Positions 14,416 through 29,245 are shown, counted from the first letter of the stretch. The stretch: DNA of 64,000 nt from Antedon mediterranea (GCF_964355755.1 NC_092677.1:11368601-11432600), one strand, 5' to 3'. The notes: generated by a model not told the origin, from the sequence alone. A program made the numbers and translations.

Positions 14416-17400
14416 CTGAATATGAGGAGTCCCAGAGGGGCTCTGCTGCAGTACATTAACAATGTTTATTTAGCTAGTTTGCTACTATGACGGAATTATA
14501 TATATATATTTTTTTTCTTAAACTCTATTCAAAATGTTAATATACATTATTGTGTGGTAAAGAAAACAAAGTTCTAATAATGTAAACAAATGTTAATAAC
14601 CCTTGCCTCGTATTCTATTACGTTTATGAATAGTAATAGTATCATTCTTATTATATCTGGTGGCGCTACATAAAAAATAAATTGAACTTTTATCAGTCTA
14701 AAGTATTAAATTAACTTATCCCTTGTTACATTTTTACTTCTTAAGAAAAATATTTTAATCATTTATGTGAGTTTACAATTGGTGTTAGTTTTCTGTTTGT
14801 GTTTTAATATGAGTAATTAGATGAAAATATTGATTCAATGGTTCAAACTGTGACACTGTCTTCATCAGTCGAGAAAGATCTGTTGTCTGATTGGTTGTTT
14901 GCATTCCGCACATGCTCAGCAGCTTAGAAAAAAAAAGATAAATTATGTTGAATCATCATCATCATCGAAATTTATTTTACAATACTAAATGTGTAAATTA
15001 TGTTCTGCCGTTAATATCTCTAACAAACATTTAAAAGTAGGTTTTTTATTTTCAGATAAAAATGTTTTGTTTTTTTTTAACTTGTATATAAAATTTCATA
15101 AAAACTATTACATACTCCGTAATACAGTTAAATTACTCACTCAATATCTGGCCGATTTAGTAAGTTCGTCAAAAATTCTTGAATTCCAAATGCGTTTTTA
15201 ATTGTAAAAAAAAAGAATTTAGACATTTTCGTTTTGAAAGATTTCTCGTTTTCAGGGAGTCCGCTTTTAGAAGAGTCAACTTGTATAATAAATCTGTTGA
15301 ATTGACACGTTTAGATGTTTTAAAAATGCAGTTTTGTAAAAATATATTTTTTATTCGTTTTAAAATTGATAATTTTTATTCAGTCGCGTTTAGTATAGAA
15401 AACGCATTAACCTTTGTACAAGTTGAATTAATAACTAGATTTGAACTCGTCACCGTGGCGAGTTAGGTTATCCGCGTTATAATGATGCTGTTAGTAAATT
15501 ATAAATGATTAGAAAATATGAAAATGAGGCAGTTAAGTCGTATGACACATTCCAACAAGATACTGTGATTTAGTATTTCTGTTTATGCTTATGAATATCC
15601 TCTGCAGGTCTACATTGATTGATGATCTGCATAATTGAGGGACTTGATATAGCAAATCACCATTCTCTAATCTCTTAATAAGTTTACCGCTGTTGTTAAC
15701 TCTAGCAAATGTGCTTAAGACAGCAAAAAATACCTCTTATGCTATTAAGCCAATACAATGATGTATCTTGAATATCAAATTACCATTCTTATATTTCCTG
15801 TCCCTTACAGCTATTAAGATTATTTGTAAATCTTGACACAGAAGACAAAAAAATTATCACATAAAATTATTGTTGTATATTTTCTTGTTGTTTAATAATG
15901 TATTTATTTGTTTGATATCATTATGTGCAGCTCAGAACTGGTACTACTCATAAATTAAAAAAACAAAATGTATATATTTTCCATCTAAAATTATTTTTTT
16001 TTAATAAAAAAAATTTAATATATGAAAAAGTCAAAAGAAACACAATTTTTTCAAGATGCATTGAAACATACAAATGTACAAAAAATGATTTAAATTATTT
16101 TAAAAATGCACTTGACACGTCTGAATTTACCATGGTAATTAAAAGATAGAAAGAAAAATATTTTAATTAGAACTTTAAAAATATATTTATAACCTAAAAT
16201 ACTGTACAATAATATAAACAACTGAAAATTTGTAAGAAAAAGGTTTAACGTCGAAAATGAAAAACTACAGCAGTTTAAGGAAATATAATAAACAGATTTT
16301 AAACCGTTACTATATAATAATTCAATTTTGTATAAGCTTTTTATATTTTCCCTATTGTAAAGTAAATTAAATACATCCATCTACAGGATATTCTAAAAAA
16401 TATTTATTTAGTTATTTAAATAAAGTCATACAATCAATTATTATTTTACATACCCTAGGGGGGAATATGCTTTACAATAGAAAACAATTCTTTTATTGAT
16501 TTCCATTTTATTTTGACAGGGACAATGAACTTTCCATAGCTTGTTACCAATTTTAGTAGGCCAAGACATATAGTTAATACCCCTTGGGAACTTATGAGCA
16601 AGAAGAATTAGAATAAGTCATAAAGAGATTTAATTCAAAATTAGACCCTGAACTGGGCCTCTTGTGTAGCGATTCTGTTGATTGAATAGCTAATATAAAA
16701 CTACCAATTTCCTGGCAACTGTATCAATTTCATAATTTGCCCTCCTTAAGTTTTTCATAGGTGAAAAAAGATCCAAAGCTAATATAAACTTTCTGCCTGA
16801 ATTACCAAGCAAATGAAATGTGCTTTGTTATTGAATTACATGTCTGTAGCTCAGGTCTTTGTTAATCACTGAAGCATCACAAAAACATGAATTTACATTT
16901 TACTTTTGTTGAGCATTATTAAATGAAAGTTTTAGATGTTTTCTGAAATGAAACACTTGGCCAATGATTGGTTTAGTCCTGACTCCTACATACCTTGGTG
17001 AGAACAAAATTTAAAATAATTAAAAACAGATATCAGTGTGGTGTATAGACTTCGACTGTAGATTTCAAACATATGCACATCTTTGAAATAATTTGATTGT
17101 CTGGAAAATTAATGATAAAATACAAATTGAGATACATTTTGACTATTGCAATAATAACAGAAACTGATTTCATTAGCAAAAGAAATTTGAAAATTAAATT
17201 TAATGTTGAAATATTGTTTTGTATTTTGCATGGGAAGACAAACTGGTTTATAGGTATTTCTCAACACATTTTTCCCACTTTTGCTTTGCTGGGGTTCTGA
17301 TTTATGCAGTAATAATGTCAATATCTGTTTTAATGAAAATGTGATTAGCCATATATGAGAAAAGCGTTTAATTATTAAGAAATAATGACATTTGTGGTCT

Positions 17401-20400
17401 AACAATTATCTCAAATTACTATTTGCATGAATTTGAAATGAAGAGACTAATTTGATAGCCGACTCCTCTTACTGTTGGTATTAATGCATAATTTCTTTGT
17501 GTTCTGGTTTCTGCACTCTCCTATAGCTCTGAATTACATAAAAACCAGTGTAAATCATATTACTGTATCTTATAACTTAGCTGTAGGGTCAATTATTTGG
17601 GGCCTTTGAGCAGAATCTAAACAACCCAGCAGACACAGACATGCTCCACATCATGTAATCTTTTGTTTAATTACCAGAAACGAACTTTCGGTATCAAATG
17701 AAACCCGATTTTGTTTTTGTTAATAAACTTAATAAACAGTTTGTTCTGACTATGATTCTTCATTTCAACTTGATTAAACATTGAATGTGTTTAATAATGT
17801 TTATGGCACATCTCACCAATTTTCAAAATTTTAAAAGCAAATGAAGGCCAAATAAAAAAAATGTTTAGTTTCACATCACATTTTTTTAATGAGGGTTTTA
17901 CTATAATTAGCTATTGTGATGTACCAACATGAGAATTTAAAAGTCTAGTTGCTGTTTACAGACCTCGGAACGCTTGACCATGTAAAATGTAAATATGGTA
18001 GCTAATCACTTCCATAATTTGCAACTAAATACAACCAATTTGTTGATGATAATAAAAATAAGAGATAGTAAGAATGATACAGCAACAAAAGTTGATAAGG
18101 AAGAGACGTAAAACTTTTTAATTTTTTCTGTTTGGCCAAATTTAATCCAGTAGAAATAATGACCTTCATTCCGAGTCAGGTAAAACTGCATTCCAAAAAA
18201 TATAATAGCATAAAAATTCTATTCATCAACAGAAAGGTCAACACCTATTCTTTTATAAATGCCCATCTCCTTGTCAATATTTTGTCCTGTATATTTCTAT
18301 TGTAATATTTCTGAATTTTGCCGCTAGCATCAGTAATTTCTTTGTGTACGCACAAGGCTGGTCAGTGGAGCAAATAAGTCACAACTAAAAGGCAATATGC
18401 TTTTCATAGATTAAATTGTTATAAAAAAAATTGGTAGGTGTTTTTGTAAACTAAAAAATACCCTGTTTTAATCCTTAGATATTATTTCAATTGAATACCT
18501 CTGAATGTCCTTCATTTTTTTCTTGGTGGCCTTCCTTGCATTCATTATTAAAAGCTTATACCTTTCTGTTCTAAGCTTCAGAACCCTGGATCATCATAAA
18601 AAACTAGTTTTATGATTAAACAGAGATAAATCTTCTTTTTAAAATTATATATTAGGATTATCCCACATTTGTGTTGCCATAAATTTCTAATAACAATATG
18701 ACTAGTACTTTAGAGGCTTTTAAAGCATATACTTATTTTCAAAAAATAGTAATTTTAACGATTTATAATGTCCATTGGAGGTGGAGGTGCTGCTCGGTAG
18801 CCTGTATGGTGCCTCTTGGAAGTTGCTCACTGATTTTGATCTATCTCATTCTCATAAATAAATTCATGTTTATTTTGATTCTATGAAAATTCTTAAAGCT
18901 ACTGTATATTTTATGTAAATGTGACTATGTTGAGTGAACTTTAGAATAAGCCAGCCGATATTTCGTATTTCAACTAACAAGTTGACAAAAAAATAGTTAT
19001 TTCATTGCTCAATAAATGTAAATTAGTATTCACATACTATAATATGGGTATATTTTTAAGGTCATCAAGATTACAGATTTCTGAGCTGTGCATGCACCTC
19101 ACTCACACAAAAATGTATTGTAAAAAAATTGAAAATAATTAAACAAATAAAATGATTTTAATTATTCTTATATTTAAGTTAAGAACTAAATATTGAATAT
19201 GAAAAGTTTCAATTATGGAATTAATAAACAAGCCTAAATGTGCAAACATTTGATGTACTGTAGTAGTATATCAAATATTGCATTGTTGTAGTCGAAAGTG
19301 TTATGCCTGATACATTTTAACGACATTCTGATGGAAGAATCTTTAGCAAATGAGAGACCTTTAGGGTAGGAAATCATAAAAAGTACTATTAATAGGTTTA
19401 ACCCGCCTACAGTTGATATTAAATACACTGCACCTGACAACTCATTTTATAAGAACTCAGTGTTTGATTAACTGGTTCTAGGCCCTATGTATTATTTTAA
19501 TGTATGTAATATTGTATAACATTAGTTACTGTTAATTAATATACATAATTATGAGGTAGAAAAATAGAGATTCTGTATTATATAATATTTCTGGAATCAG
19601 TAGATCTAACCATTAAAGATTAAGATTTATATCTTAATATTGGTATAGTATTTCATTTATCAGTTTATATTTAAAAATTTGAACAGTCAAAATTAGCGGT
19701 ACTTGAGGTTTTTTATGGGGTACAACAAATTGATAATGCAGTACTTGAAGAGGCAAGTTATAGGAGATTATTTGTTACGCTTGTATTGAATAAAGATGTT
19801 ATTTATAATTCCTAGCAGCTTAAAGAAAGCCTTTGTTCTATTGGTCAGTTAATTGTTCCCATGAAATCTTCCAGGCCGTCTTTAGAAATTACATGTCCAA
19901 ATTTCTATACATGTTTTACAATATGAATACATGAGGATTTGAACAGCAATCACCTGTATTTTGCATAATAAGGCTGAACAATTGTTAAGATCCAACCCTT
20001 TTGAATTAGTTTGATAAAATACAGCTTAATATTAAGCCGCTAGTCACCACTTACAAATGTACAAAGCAAACCTTCATTACTACGACCAAATAAGAACAAA
20101 ACAAGAATAATTACTAGCCACTGTCTCATAGCAATGTAATTAAATTAGTTGAATTCAAATTATTCTTAGATTAAGTTTCTAATAATAATGTGGAGAACTA
20201 ATGTAATTTTTTTCTTTACATGCTAAATTAACTGACGGTTTAACTACTTATTGTACTTACATAAATATTTCATTTATATACACTACAACATCAGATTCAG
20301 ATTTATCATGTACTGTTTCATCAAATTCAGTTTTGTAATAACTACATTAAAGAACAAACAAAAAAAATTACAAAAATTAGTGTTTTTCAGAAATATGCTT

Positions 20401-20413
20401 TTTAATTTAAATA

Positions 20414-20625
20414 TTAAATGTAGATTCAAACTAAGAGTTCTTGGAGAAACAGTTTTAACTATATATAACATGTATAGAAATATTTTTTACAAAGCTAAAT
20501 TTAAAATTAGTAATCTAGATTTAAACTAAAGTTCTTGGAGAGAAATTATTAACTATAACTTTTGCCTAAAAATATTTATTTAAAAAGCTAAATTTGAAAT
20601 TAGTAATTTTAGTTTCGTTATGTGT
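20414..20625. repeat. Tandem duplication, about 107-bp unit
   Basis: Two adjacent diverged copies share the order AGTTCTTGGAGA, TTAACTATA, AAATATTT, AAAGCTAAATTT and AATTAGTAAT. It lies in the SALL intron about 1.5 kb before the main exon and has no coding potential. Confidence 0.6.
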
Positions 20626-22004
20626 CAGTGCCTGGTGACATTTCGCCTTGCAGGTAATTATTACATAATATTAAGTTCCTTTATTAAAATTGGATTAAAA
20701 TTGATTGACAGATTCCATTGTATTATTATCAGGATTATCAGAGTTACATGGTCAAAATTATTGAACAAAAGCCTGAATCTTTAGCTTCAGTTTAATTGAC
20801 TTCCTTTGTCAGTCGCAATCATAACATATTTATTTATAGATACAATAATTAGGTATTACTATATCAGCTTTCACTGTAATACTAAAATTCATTTCATGCC
20901 CTTCTTACCCAGATAAACCGAGAATAGCCATCTCTCTCTGAAGAGAGGTGTGTATAAAATGAAAACTTAAGTTAAGCAACCCTATTGGATAATGATGTCG
21001 GCCATGTCATCATTTACTGAATAAGTTTGAAATTGCAATCAGATTTATGGACAATTTGACAAGCCCAAGAGAGAGTTGTATTTTTTAAACCTAATTTATG
21101 ATACATTTTAGTAAATAAAATTTATACTGTACAATAACATATATTTCGGTAATGTATTTTGTAATAAAGAAATCAAATTATAGATGGATATGTAAGTACA
21201 CTAATATACAGAACCATAAAAAGCTCATCACAGTTACCGTAATTAAATTATTCGAGATGTTAATAATAACAAATTTTGAAAGAGAAAAGATTTACAACGA
21301 TCTTTCATCTTTTTATTGAAGCATAATAGATTAATGGCGGGTAAATGAAATGACTACAAAGTGATTGAGTAGAATGGAAACTTGGTAAAAGGTCATAAGA
21401 ATATCATATAAACAAAGCAGATCTCTCTCAAATTCCATGTGGAGTAATTACTAAACTAGCAACTCATGACAGCATAGAAATTGTTTGCCTCCTTTATTAG
21501 TTCTGATTTATGAGATGTGTGCTGTCATAAATTGCATAGCAATTTTTCCACTTGATTGGACATTGGTCATGTTCATGATATAGTTCTGTATTCTGGTCAC
21601 ACTTCAATTCACGTTGGTGATATGATTTTATGTCTATTTCATTTAGCGCAATTTCAATTCCAGACGATGTTTTCATTTTCAGCCCGCATCTTTTAATATA
21701 CTTTCATGGCTTTAAAAATCAATGAAGGACTTGTTTTAAGTGAGAATATAGAATATTAAAATCATTTTAGAGTATAATAAGGAGAGATATTAAAGAGATT
21801 TTGTTATGAGATCATTTACTCAGTTTGAATGAGAGCAGTGAACTGTTAATTCTTTTTTTTTCTGTTTGCATTGTTTTGTAGTTTATAAATCAAATATCCT
21901 TATTTTAGAAAAAAGAATTTTATAATTTTTTTATTGTAATGAAGAAATAATATTATTTTATAAATCAAATAATTTATGATTTCTATTTTTCATTCTTTTT
22001 ACAG

Positions 22005-25000
22005 GAAAAATTAATGATCCAAGTATTTTTTCATCTGGCCAACTTGAAGTTTGTGGAAAATGCCAAGGAGAATTTGCAGATGGACCAGAATTAGAACACC
22101 ATATTAAAACCTGTGGGAAGAAACAAGTTGTAATGCTAGTTGACCCTGGTGTGAATACAACCACGGAAATGGAAGAAGGAAGTGCATCCACAACCACATC
22201 AATTGATGAAACAATGGACAAATCTGACACTGACAAAGAGAAAGTTATACCACATTCAAATGTTTCTCTGACGAATCTTGAGAACACAAATGTTGCTGTT
22301 GCACAATATGTGCCAGCAAACGCGATTGTTTTACCAAGAGAATCTGATGTAAATGCTATCCAAGAACAACTTTATGCTTTGCAGCAGCAACATGTCCAAC
22401 AGTTGCAACTTATTCAACAGATTCAACAACAAATACAAACTTTAGTTGCAAACCAACAGAAATTAAGCAATTCTGTACCAATAACTACACAGGAGTTGAC
22501 TCGATCAGTTCAAACATTTGCGGCAGCATCTCATCCACCGCAGATACCTCTTCATATGCTTTCACCACCAAATAGTTTACCAAGTATTGTGCCGCATCCA
22601 CCAAACTTTGAAACTTTGCATCCTCCACGTTTGCCAGGACCACATGCTACCATTGTCCCACCAACATCTTTTGCACTTCCTCAAAGACCTCCGTTTGAGA
22701 TTTTACAAGCACAGGCAGCCATGCCAACTAGTGGCATTCCGCAATCACCTCTTTACGCTGCCAGTATGTTAATGCATGGAAAGAGGAAGCCACCAAATGT
22801 GTCTGTCTTCGACCATAAGTTCTCAAGCGATGATCCTTTCTTTCGACACAAATGCCATTGGTGTCACAAAGTTTTTGGCAGTGACAGTGCCCTCCAAATC
22901 CATGTTCGCTCACACACTGGAGAGCGACCATTCAAGTGCAACATCTGTGGAAATCGCTTTACAACTAAAGGTAATTTGAAAGTTCACTTTCAGAGACACA
23001 AAGTGCGGTATCCAGATGCAGAGATGGATTGTACTCCTTATCCTCCTTCTCCGCCACCATCACATGAAAATGAACAAGCTTCTTACCACGGACCAGAAAA
23101 TGAGTCTATCCCAGAAGAAACCGACAAGCTTCCTACAGTACCAATGGAATCCAGTAGCCCTCAAGATCAATCATTAAGTCCTGGATTGAGCCAGTGTGAA
23201 ACAGATACACAACCAGATGAAATACCACTTACCAAGCCTACTGAAATTAATGAAGATCCAAATGGTAATAAATATGATCATGAATCGGATACAGCAACCC
23301 CATCAATCCTGTCGGATCAGAGTCCTCCATCTCCAGAGGATTTAGAGAAAATGGCATACACCAATGGAATGCCTCCAACATCTATGGTGCCCTATATGCA
23401 AATGCCATTGAGTGCTGCTATGCCATTGAACTCGCCATTTGCCCCATTGTACATGCAAATGGGAACTTTACCTCTTTCCAGCATGGCAGAACAAAATGTA
23501 CGTGCATCAGAAACATCAAAGTTACAACAACTTGTTGAAAACATTGAGCAAAAGATAACAGATCCTAACCAGTGTGTGATATGCCATCGTGTGTTGAGCT
23601 GCAAAAGTGCCCTTCAAATGCACTACCGCATTCATACTGGTGAAAGACCATACAAATGCAACATCTGCAGCAGAGCATTTACAACCAAAGGAAATCTGAA
23701 GACTCACTACGCTGTGCACAGAGCAAAGCCACCTTCTGATCTTTTTCATGAATGTTCTGTGTGTGGGAAAAGTTTTGGTAATGCAACCATCCTGCAACAG
23801 CACATGCAGAACCATCCAGAAGCTGCTGACATACCTCAGGATTTATCGTTGTGTCATTCTAAAGAAGATGAAGATTTTCCAGATGAAGGAATGATTACAG
23901 AAGTACAGTCCAACCCAGAACATTGTTCAGAAATGGTATCTGAAGCCATGGATACTGAGCGACCAGCTAGTGAGCCTTCGGCTCGAAATAATAGAATGAT
24001 AGACTATCCAGAATGTAATGAAAATGGCATTGACAATGAAGATGACGACAAATGGGAAAACAATGAACATGAAATGAACCCAGAATTTGAGGAAGAACAA
24101 ATGGAAGATAAAGATATGTCTCCTCCAACTCCTCCAGTACAGGATGACTTAAGTTCTGAGCCTCTTCAAATCGACGAGAGTAAGACTGACTGCAATGGAG
24201 CTCTTGATCTAACACCTAGGCCACACTTTCATGAGACACCTGCAGAAAGTGAAGCTGCCTCTAGTACACCGTCATCCCCTGGTAGTCAATCTGCCTCTGT
24301 TGGTTCTGGGTTTACTGAAAAGCAAATCGCAGACATATGTTTAGCTGGACCTGGAAGACGAGCATCTGGTGCTAACACAACCTGCAGTGTCTGCGGAAAA
24401 ATATTTGCTTGTTCCAGTGCTTTAAACATCCACATGAGAAGCCATACAAATGAGAGACCTTTCAGGTGTGGCATATGTGAAAAAGGATTTTCCACAAGAG
24501 GAAATTTGAAGCAACACATGCTCACTCACAAGATAAGAGACCTCCCTTCACAAATATTTCATTCTCAACATCAGCCATTATATGGAGATTCTGTGATGAT
24601 GCCTAATGAGTTAATAAGAATGAATGATCCAGTCATGATTCCAGGCCCCATCCAGGCACTTCAAGCCCAGCAAGCTTTACATGCACAACATGCTTTCCAA
24701 GCTCAGAAAGTGCTACAAGCGCAACAGCAATTAGTTCTTCAAAACAACCAAAACCTTCAACAATCAAGAACACGATCACCATCTCCCTCTCCAGATGACA
24801 ACCACAGTATAGACGACCACCAGCCGATTGATCAATCCACATCTGTTTCTCAGCCTCTTGGTCAAGATCTTTCTGGAAAGCGAACTCTTAGCAATGGCAG
24901 TAGCAGTGAAAGCCCGGCAAAGCGTCCAGCTTACAAACATGCGTGTAATACATGTGGAAAGCAGTTCCAATCAGACAGTGCTCTTCAAATACACATACGG

Positions 25001-25459
25001 ACACATACAGGAGAAAAACCATTCAAATGTCACATATGTGGCCGTGCATTCACAACTAAAGGCAATCTTAAGGTACACATGGGGACGCATATGTGGAATG
25101 GTAGCACGTCGCGTAGAGGTAGACGTCTTTCTCTCGACCATCCTATGATCATGAGCCCAAAAGAAGGAGAAGTTTTTCGTAGTGATCTAATGAGCTTCCA
25201 ACCCGCTTATGATGGTGCCTTCTTCCAGTACCCGCCCTTCATGAATGGAGTTAGTGGTCCTAAACCCAACGAAATATCAGTCATTCAAAACAGCAGCACT
25301 CAGGCCTATATACCTCCTACACATTCAGGAGTGGTGAAATCGGAAGCCGACATCCAACGTCTCCAAAACCAGGCCTACATTCCACCTCTTCACACTGCAG
25401 TCATCAGAAAACCAGACACAAAATTACAACCACCAATGTTATCAACCAATGCTTCTTAA
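22005..25459 (+). CDS. SALL: Spalt-like zinc-finger transcription factor, main exon
   Basis: The exon supplies residues 25-1175 and the stop of a 1175-residue protein. In order: a C2HC finger (41-61), a glutamine-rich segment (about 143-177, the position of the SALL oligomerisation region), a C2H2 pair (308-355), a pair plus a third finger (548-628), a pair (818-865) and a C-terminal pair (1005-1053) ending MGTHMWN and followed by RRGRRLS. This pair/pair+1/pair/pair layout with TGERP linkers is the SALL signature, and the total of nine C2H2 plus one C2HC finger equals vertebrate SALL1. SALL proteins are nuclear repressors that bind AT-rich DNA through the last cluster. A PQDLS motif at 635-639 fits the CtBP-binding consensus. 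The gene appears to be single here, so which vertebrate paralogue it matches is not a meaningful question. Confidence 0.96.
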
Positions 25460-25805
25460 TATCATAAAAAGAGTTTATATATGTATTGACAAATAGTGTT
25501 GTTATTCTTTGAGGTTGAATTTATCCATGTTGCTGTTGGTGCTCTAAGATTATTATTATTGCTTATTTATTAAGTGCTTCCAAATGAACCTAGGTTTGCT
25601 AATGTGTAAATTTATTTATTAACTAATTTAATACAAGAGAGCTGACCATTAATTTGTAACACCTTGTTGTTTTTCGATATTTGTTTGTAAGGAGTTTTAA
25701 TGGGGATCATTTATGATGGAAAACATGATTTAAATGAAACTTCCGTGTTATAAATGTACCATTATATAACTTCCTATTCTCCAATTAATATAGTTTATAC
25801 CAAAA

Positions 25806-25811
25806 AATAAA
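25806..25811 (+). terminator. Candidate poly(A) signal of the SALL gene
   Basis: AATAAA lies about 350 bases after the stop codon. It is one of several A-rich sites in the 3' region and is the first canonical hexamer I noted. It has no independent support. Confidence 0.35.
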
Positions 25812-28087
25812 AATTTAGTGAGCACTTTAGGAATATGATCCAACCAAAGTATAAGCAATACGCTTTTCCTATATTCACAAACATAGTTTATTTAAGTTTG
25901 TTTACCCTTGATATTTTAACTATGCAATTTTTGTTACGAAAGCACATTTTTTATTTAAATGTTTTGTTTTTGATGGATATTCCATATAATTTATAAGATA
26001 TTTTTTACACTTTTATTATTGATAATATAATTGAGTGAGATTGAGCCATAAAGTGACCAGCTCAGGAAGTTGTAAAACACGACTTTGTTTACTTAAGTTT
26101 GATTGATTTTTTTTGTTAGTTTATGTAAATCCATCCAGAAATGTATTTGCCGAGTTTAGGGTCAAGATGTTTTTATAAACATGTGACGTCAACATTTCAT
26201 TTAGTACTGCAGCATATTACTGTACTACTGCTAGTAGTAGATAACTGTATGAAATTAACAGTTTTCATATTAAACTACATACAGGGTTAACATTATTTAT
26301 GTGTACTCTACATTACATTATTAAAGGTTTTATTTTGAATTTATGTTTTTATATTTAGTTTAGATTATTTTGTGTAAATACACTACTACTAGCCAATTAA
26401 TTTGTTTTATTATGCTAAAAAGATCTGCTCAGGGATGTAACCTATGTCGTGATTATTATGGTCTCACGAAGTATTGTACATTGTAGCGATAGATGGCGCT
26501 GCGTAATATCTTGTTTGTTGTAGCCGTAATTATTGTGGTAGATTCGAGCTTCATCGCAATTCCAAAATTCGCTAGTCATGTCTTTCATCCATTATATTCC
26601 ATGCTACTGCTACTAGTTATTATATAATTAAGTAAATTAACCACCGAATAACAGAACGTTGTAGAAGAATTACATTATACTTTTGTAAGAAAATGTAAAG
26701 TTGTAACATTTGAAAGATGACGTCGTAAATGTTTATGCTCAATGTTGAATACTTGTCAAATCGAATTTTTATTAATGTACAGTTAATTTTTAAAAACAAG
26801 CAGATAATATTTTGTCTGTTTATCATATCAAGTTTTGATTGGCGTTGATTTGTAATCCCCTTCCGATAGTGATTACCCGACACGCAGCCAATAAAAGTGC
26901 AGGCCACCTTCCGTATACGTACCACCAAACTCATAAAAGTCGGCACAATCAAAGACAGCCGTGACTATCGAGGAAACGCGGCCATTAATTGAATTTAATA
27001 TCAACTTCTTCAAAACATAAACCATAACGTTTTCAAAGTTATTATCATCTTGAATGGGGTTCATCATTTAGATTCTGAATTCATTTTGCTTTTAACACCC
27101 GTAATAAACATGCATCTGTTAGTCATAACTCGCAGGTATAAAACCGCATTAATTCGCTGCAAAGCGCCACTGCGACTTCCATAAATGTCTCTGCTCGTTA
27201 TTTCTACATATTTGTATTTACACAATATCTTATTTACACTACAGATTATATTTGTAGGCACACAATAATACAGTAATAATAAAACTTAATGCGTGTAGTT
27301 TTGCTTTTGTCCAAGTTCCCTAAATGTATTCATGCGTGACTATATCATTACGTCATCGGTCGGTAGTTATTTTTGTATTCATTAAAATTCTAACTGTACA
27401 TAATGTTTATGGTTACACTACAGATTTATTATTTTGTAATTATTTATTTGTTGCACTGGTTGATTAAAATCAGGGGGCAAAAGAGGCTTTTTCTGATGAG
27501 TTAAAACTAGAAATACTATTATTAATGTTTGAGCATATCATAAACTTATACCTTGTTAAGATTACAACAAAAGAGGCCAGTTGCTTAAAAAATACAATGT
27601 TAAAACGAAGCCGGTCTTCGAATAATAAAGTTAACATAGTAGAACATTGTGTTCAACATTTACCCTATTACTAATGGAAATTACATGTTTTGGACAACAC
27701 AATGATTTAACCATAAGTAATAGATGTATGTTCACATTAATAAGAGTTTCTATGTTGACGGTTGCTTCAGAGAATTCAGAAGTTAGGACATTACTACTTA
27801 TATATATTTAACGCCTTCCAATGTATAACCTATTTAAATGATGTAAATACACCACTACTTATGTGTACGTGGAATATCTGTAAAAAATGTTTGAAAATGT
27901 GCAAAGGCATTTTGGCACAAATTACAAGGATGATGCCACGGTCGTCAAATTAACTGTACTTCATTTTATCAATTATTTATCATGTGTTAAAAGATTATTT
28001 CGTTACAAACCAAAGAGTGAAAATTGACAGAGTTACTTAAGTATTATAACTGGTATTGTAAATGGAACAATTTAAGAAAATCCTAAA

Positions 28088-28220
28088 GCTTGGTTCCTAC
28101 TAGGAGGCAACGTAAGTTGTTGACCAATCACAAGCGAAGGTTCGGATGGTCCATGGCTTGTGATTGGTCAAATCACTTGCGTAGCGCTTATACGTTGCGT
28201 CGTAGTGGAAACAAATCTTA
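28088..28220. mobile_element. Short inverted-repeat element (MITE), copy 2
   Basis: It shares the core TTGACCAATCACAAGCG and the mirrored TGTGATTGGTCAA with the copy at 12745-12895. Both copies end in imperfect inverted repeats resembling GGTTTCCACTTGGATGCAACG. No coding capacity. Type unknown; the length and ends suggest a non-autonomous DNA transposon. Confidence 0.65.
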
Positions 28221-29245
28221 ATATTAATTATACTTAAACAAAATGTTTAATTTCCATATTAATTTAAACGATTGTCTTTCAGTCGACATATTTTTATATT
28301 CATCTTGAATTTTCATCAAACCGTCTTTCTTGGTGACGTTTACAGAGAATTCTACCTATTTAATTTCCCAGAGCTTTCATATTCGTTGTTAATCTTTATT
28401 TCGATATTTATTTTTGTGGTGCTCCTAATTTTATTATTTCCACCTTGAGTTAAAATGGATGCAACCAGTTGAACCAAAGTGTAATATAACCAGAGGGTGC
28501 TTGTAAGATGGTTCCATTTATTTCGTGGGGTGGTTGTCTGAAAAAAAAATCAGAAAACCAGAAATATATTGTCAGTATTATCACATAAATGTATGTTCGT
28601 TGAAAGATGTATTATTATGTAAAAGAGAAAGATGTTGGTCAATGGAGAAATATTTTTGTATGTAAACATTTTTGCCGCTCTGGCAGCACCCGGATGTCAA
28701 TGTATCATCTTGTTGACCTTAGTTGTTGCAAATACCAGACAATTTCTAGATAAATGCGTGTTTATGTAGTTGTGTATTTAAATTCCTTAGTTGATTAATT
28801 GTTGTTGGAAAACTGATTTTGTTTAAAGACTATTCCATTAATACAACTTAAATACACGTTGTATGGTAGAGTGGTCGTTTTCTTTTTGTTTCAACAAAAT
28901 CTCTGTTTCATTAATAAAAGATATGGTAACAACAGATAATTGACCTTTGTTTACTCATTATACTGCTTTGCCCATTGTGTAGTTTTGGAGTGTTACAGTT
29001 GTGATCTCGCTCTATAATGATACATGAGTATTGGTTTTTTTTGGGGGATAGTGATATTTTTATTTTTTCCGTTAGACAAGTTTTCTAGAGTCCTATCATT
29101 TCTTTATCATCCCATTATATCAGTAATTGATAACCTGTGTCGCGCACGGTATACTGTCTTTCTTTCTACTTCTCCATATTATATCGAGAAGTCGACCAAG
29201 TAAATTCCATGTATTAAACTTGATGTGCCGTATACTACGTCACAT

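Larger units (their letters stand above)
4687..22004 (+). other. Large first intron of the SALL gene
   Basis: A 17.3-kb intron from GTAGGT to a pyrimidine-rich acceptor ending ACAG. It holds mobile-element remnants (6978-7133, 7852-8045, 12745-12895), a minisatellite (14205-14415), two imperfect tandem duplications (9345-9595 and 20414-20625) and long AT-rich stretches with nothing recognisable. A slightly GC-richer patch at 13560-13920 contains several GGCCTAG words and CpGs. Intronic enhancers are plausible for a developmental gene, but none can be identified from one sequence. Confidence 0.75.

Noticed and set aside
26620-26952. A 110-codon minus-strand frame between SALL and CTCF
   Set aside because: Composition is that of random AT-rich sequence, with no domain, no splice context and no similarity I recognise.
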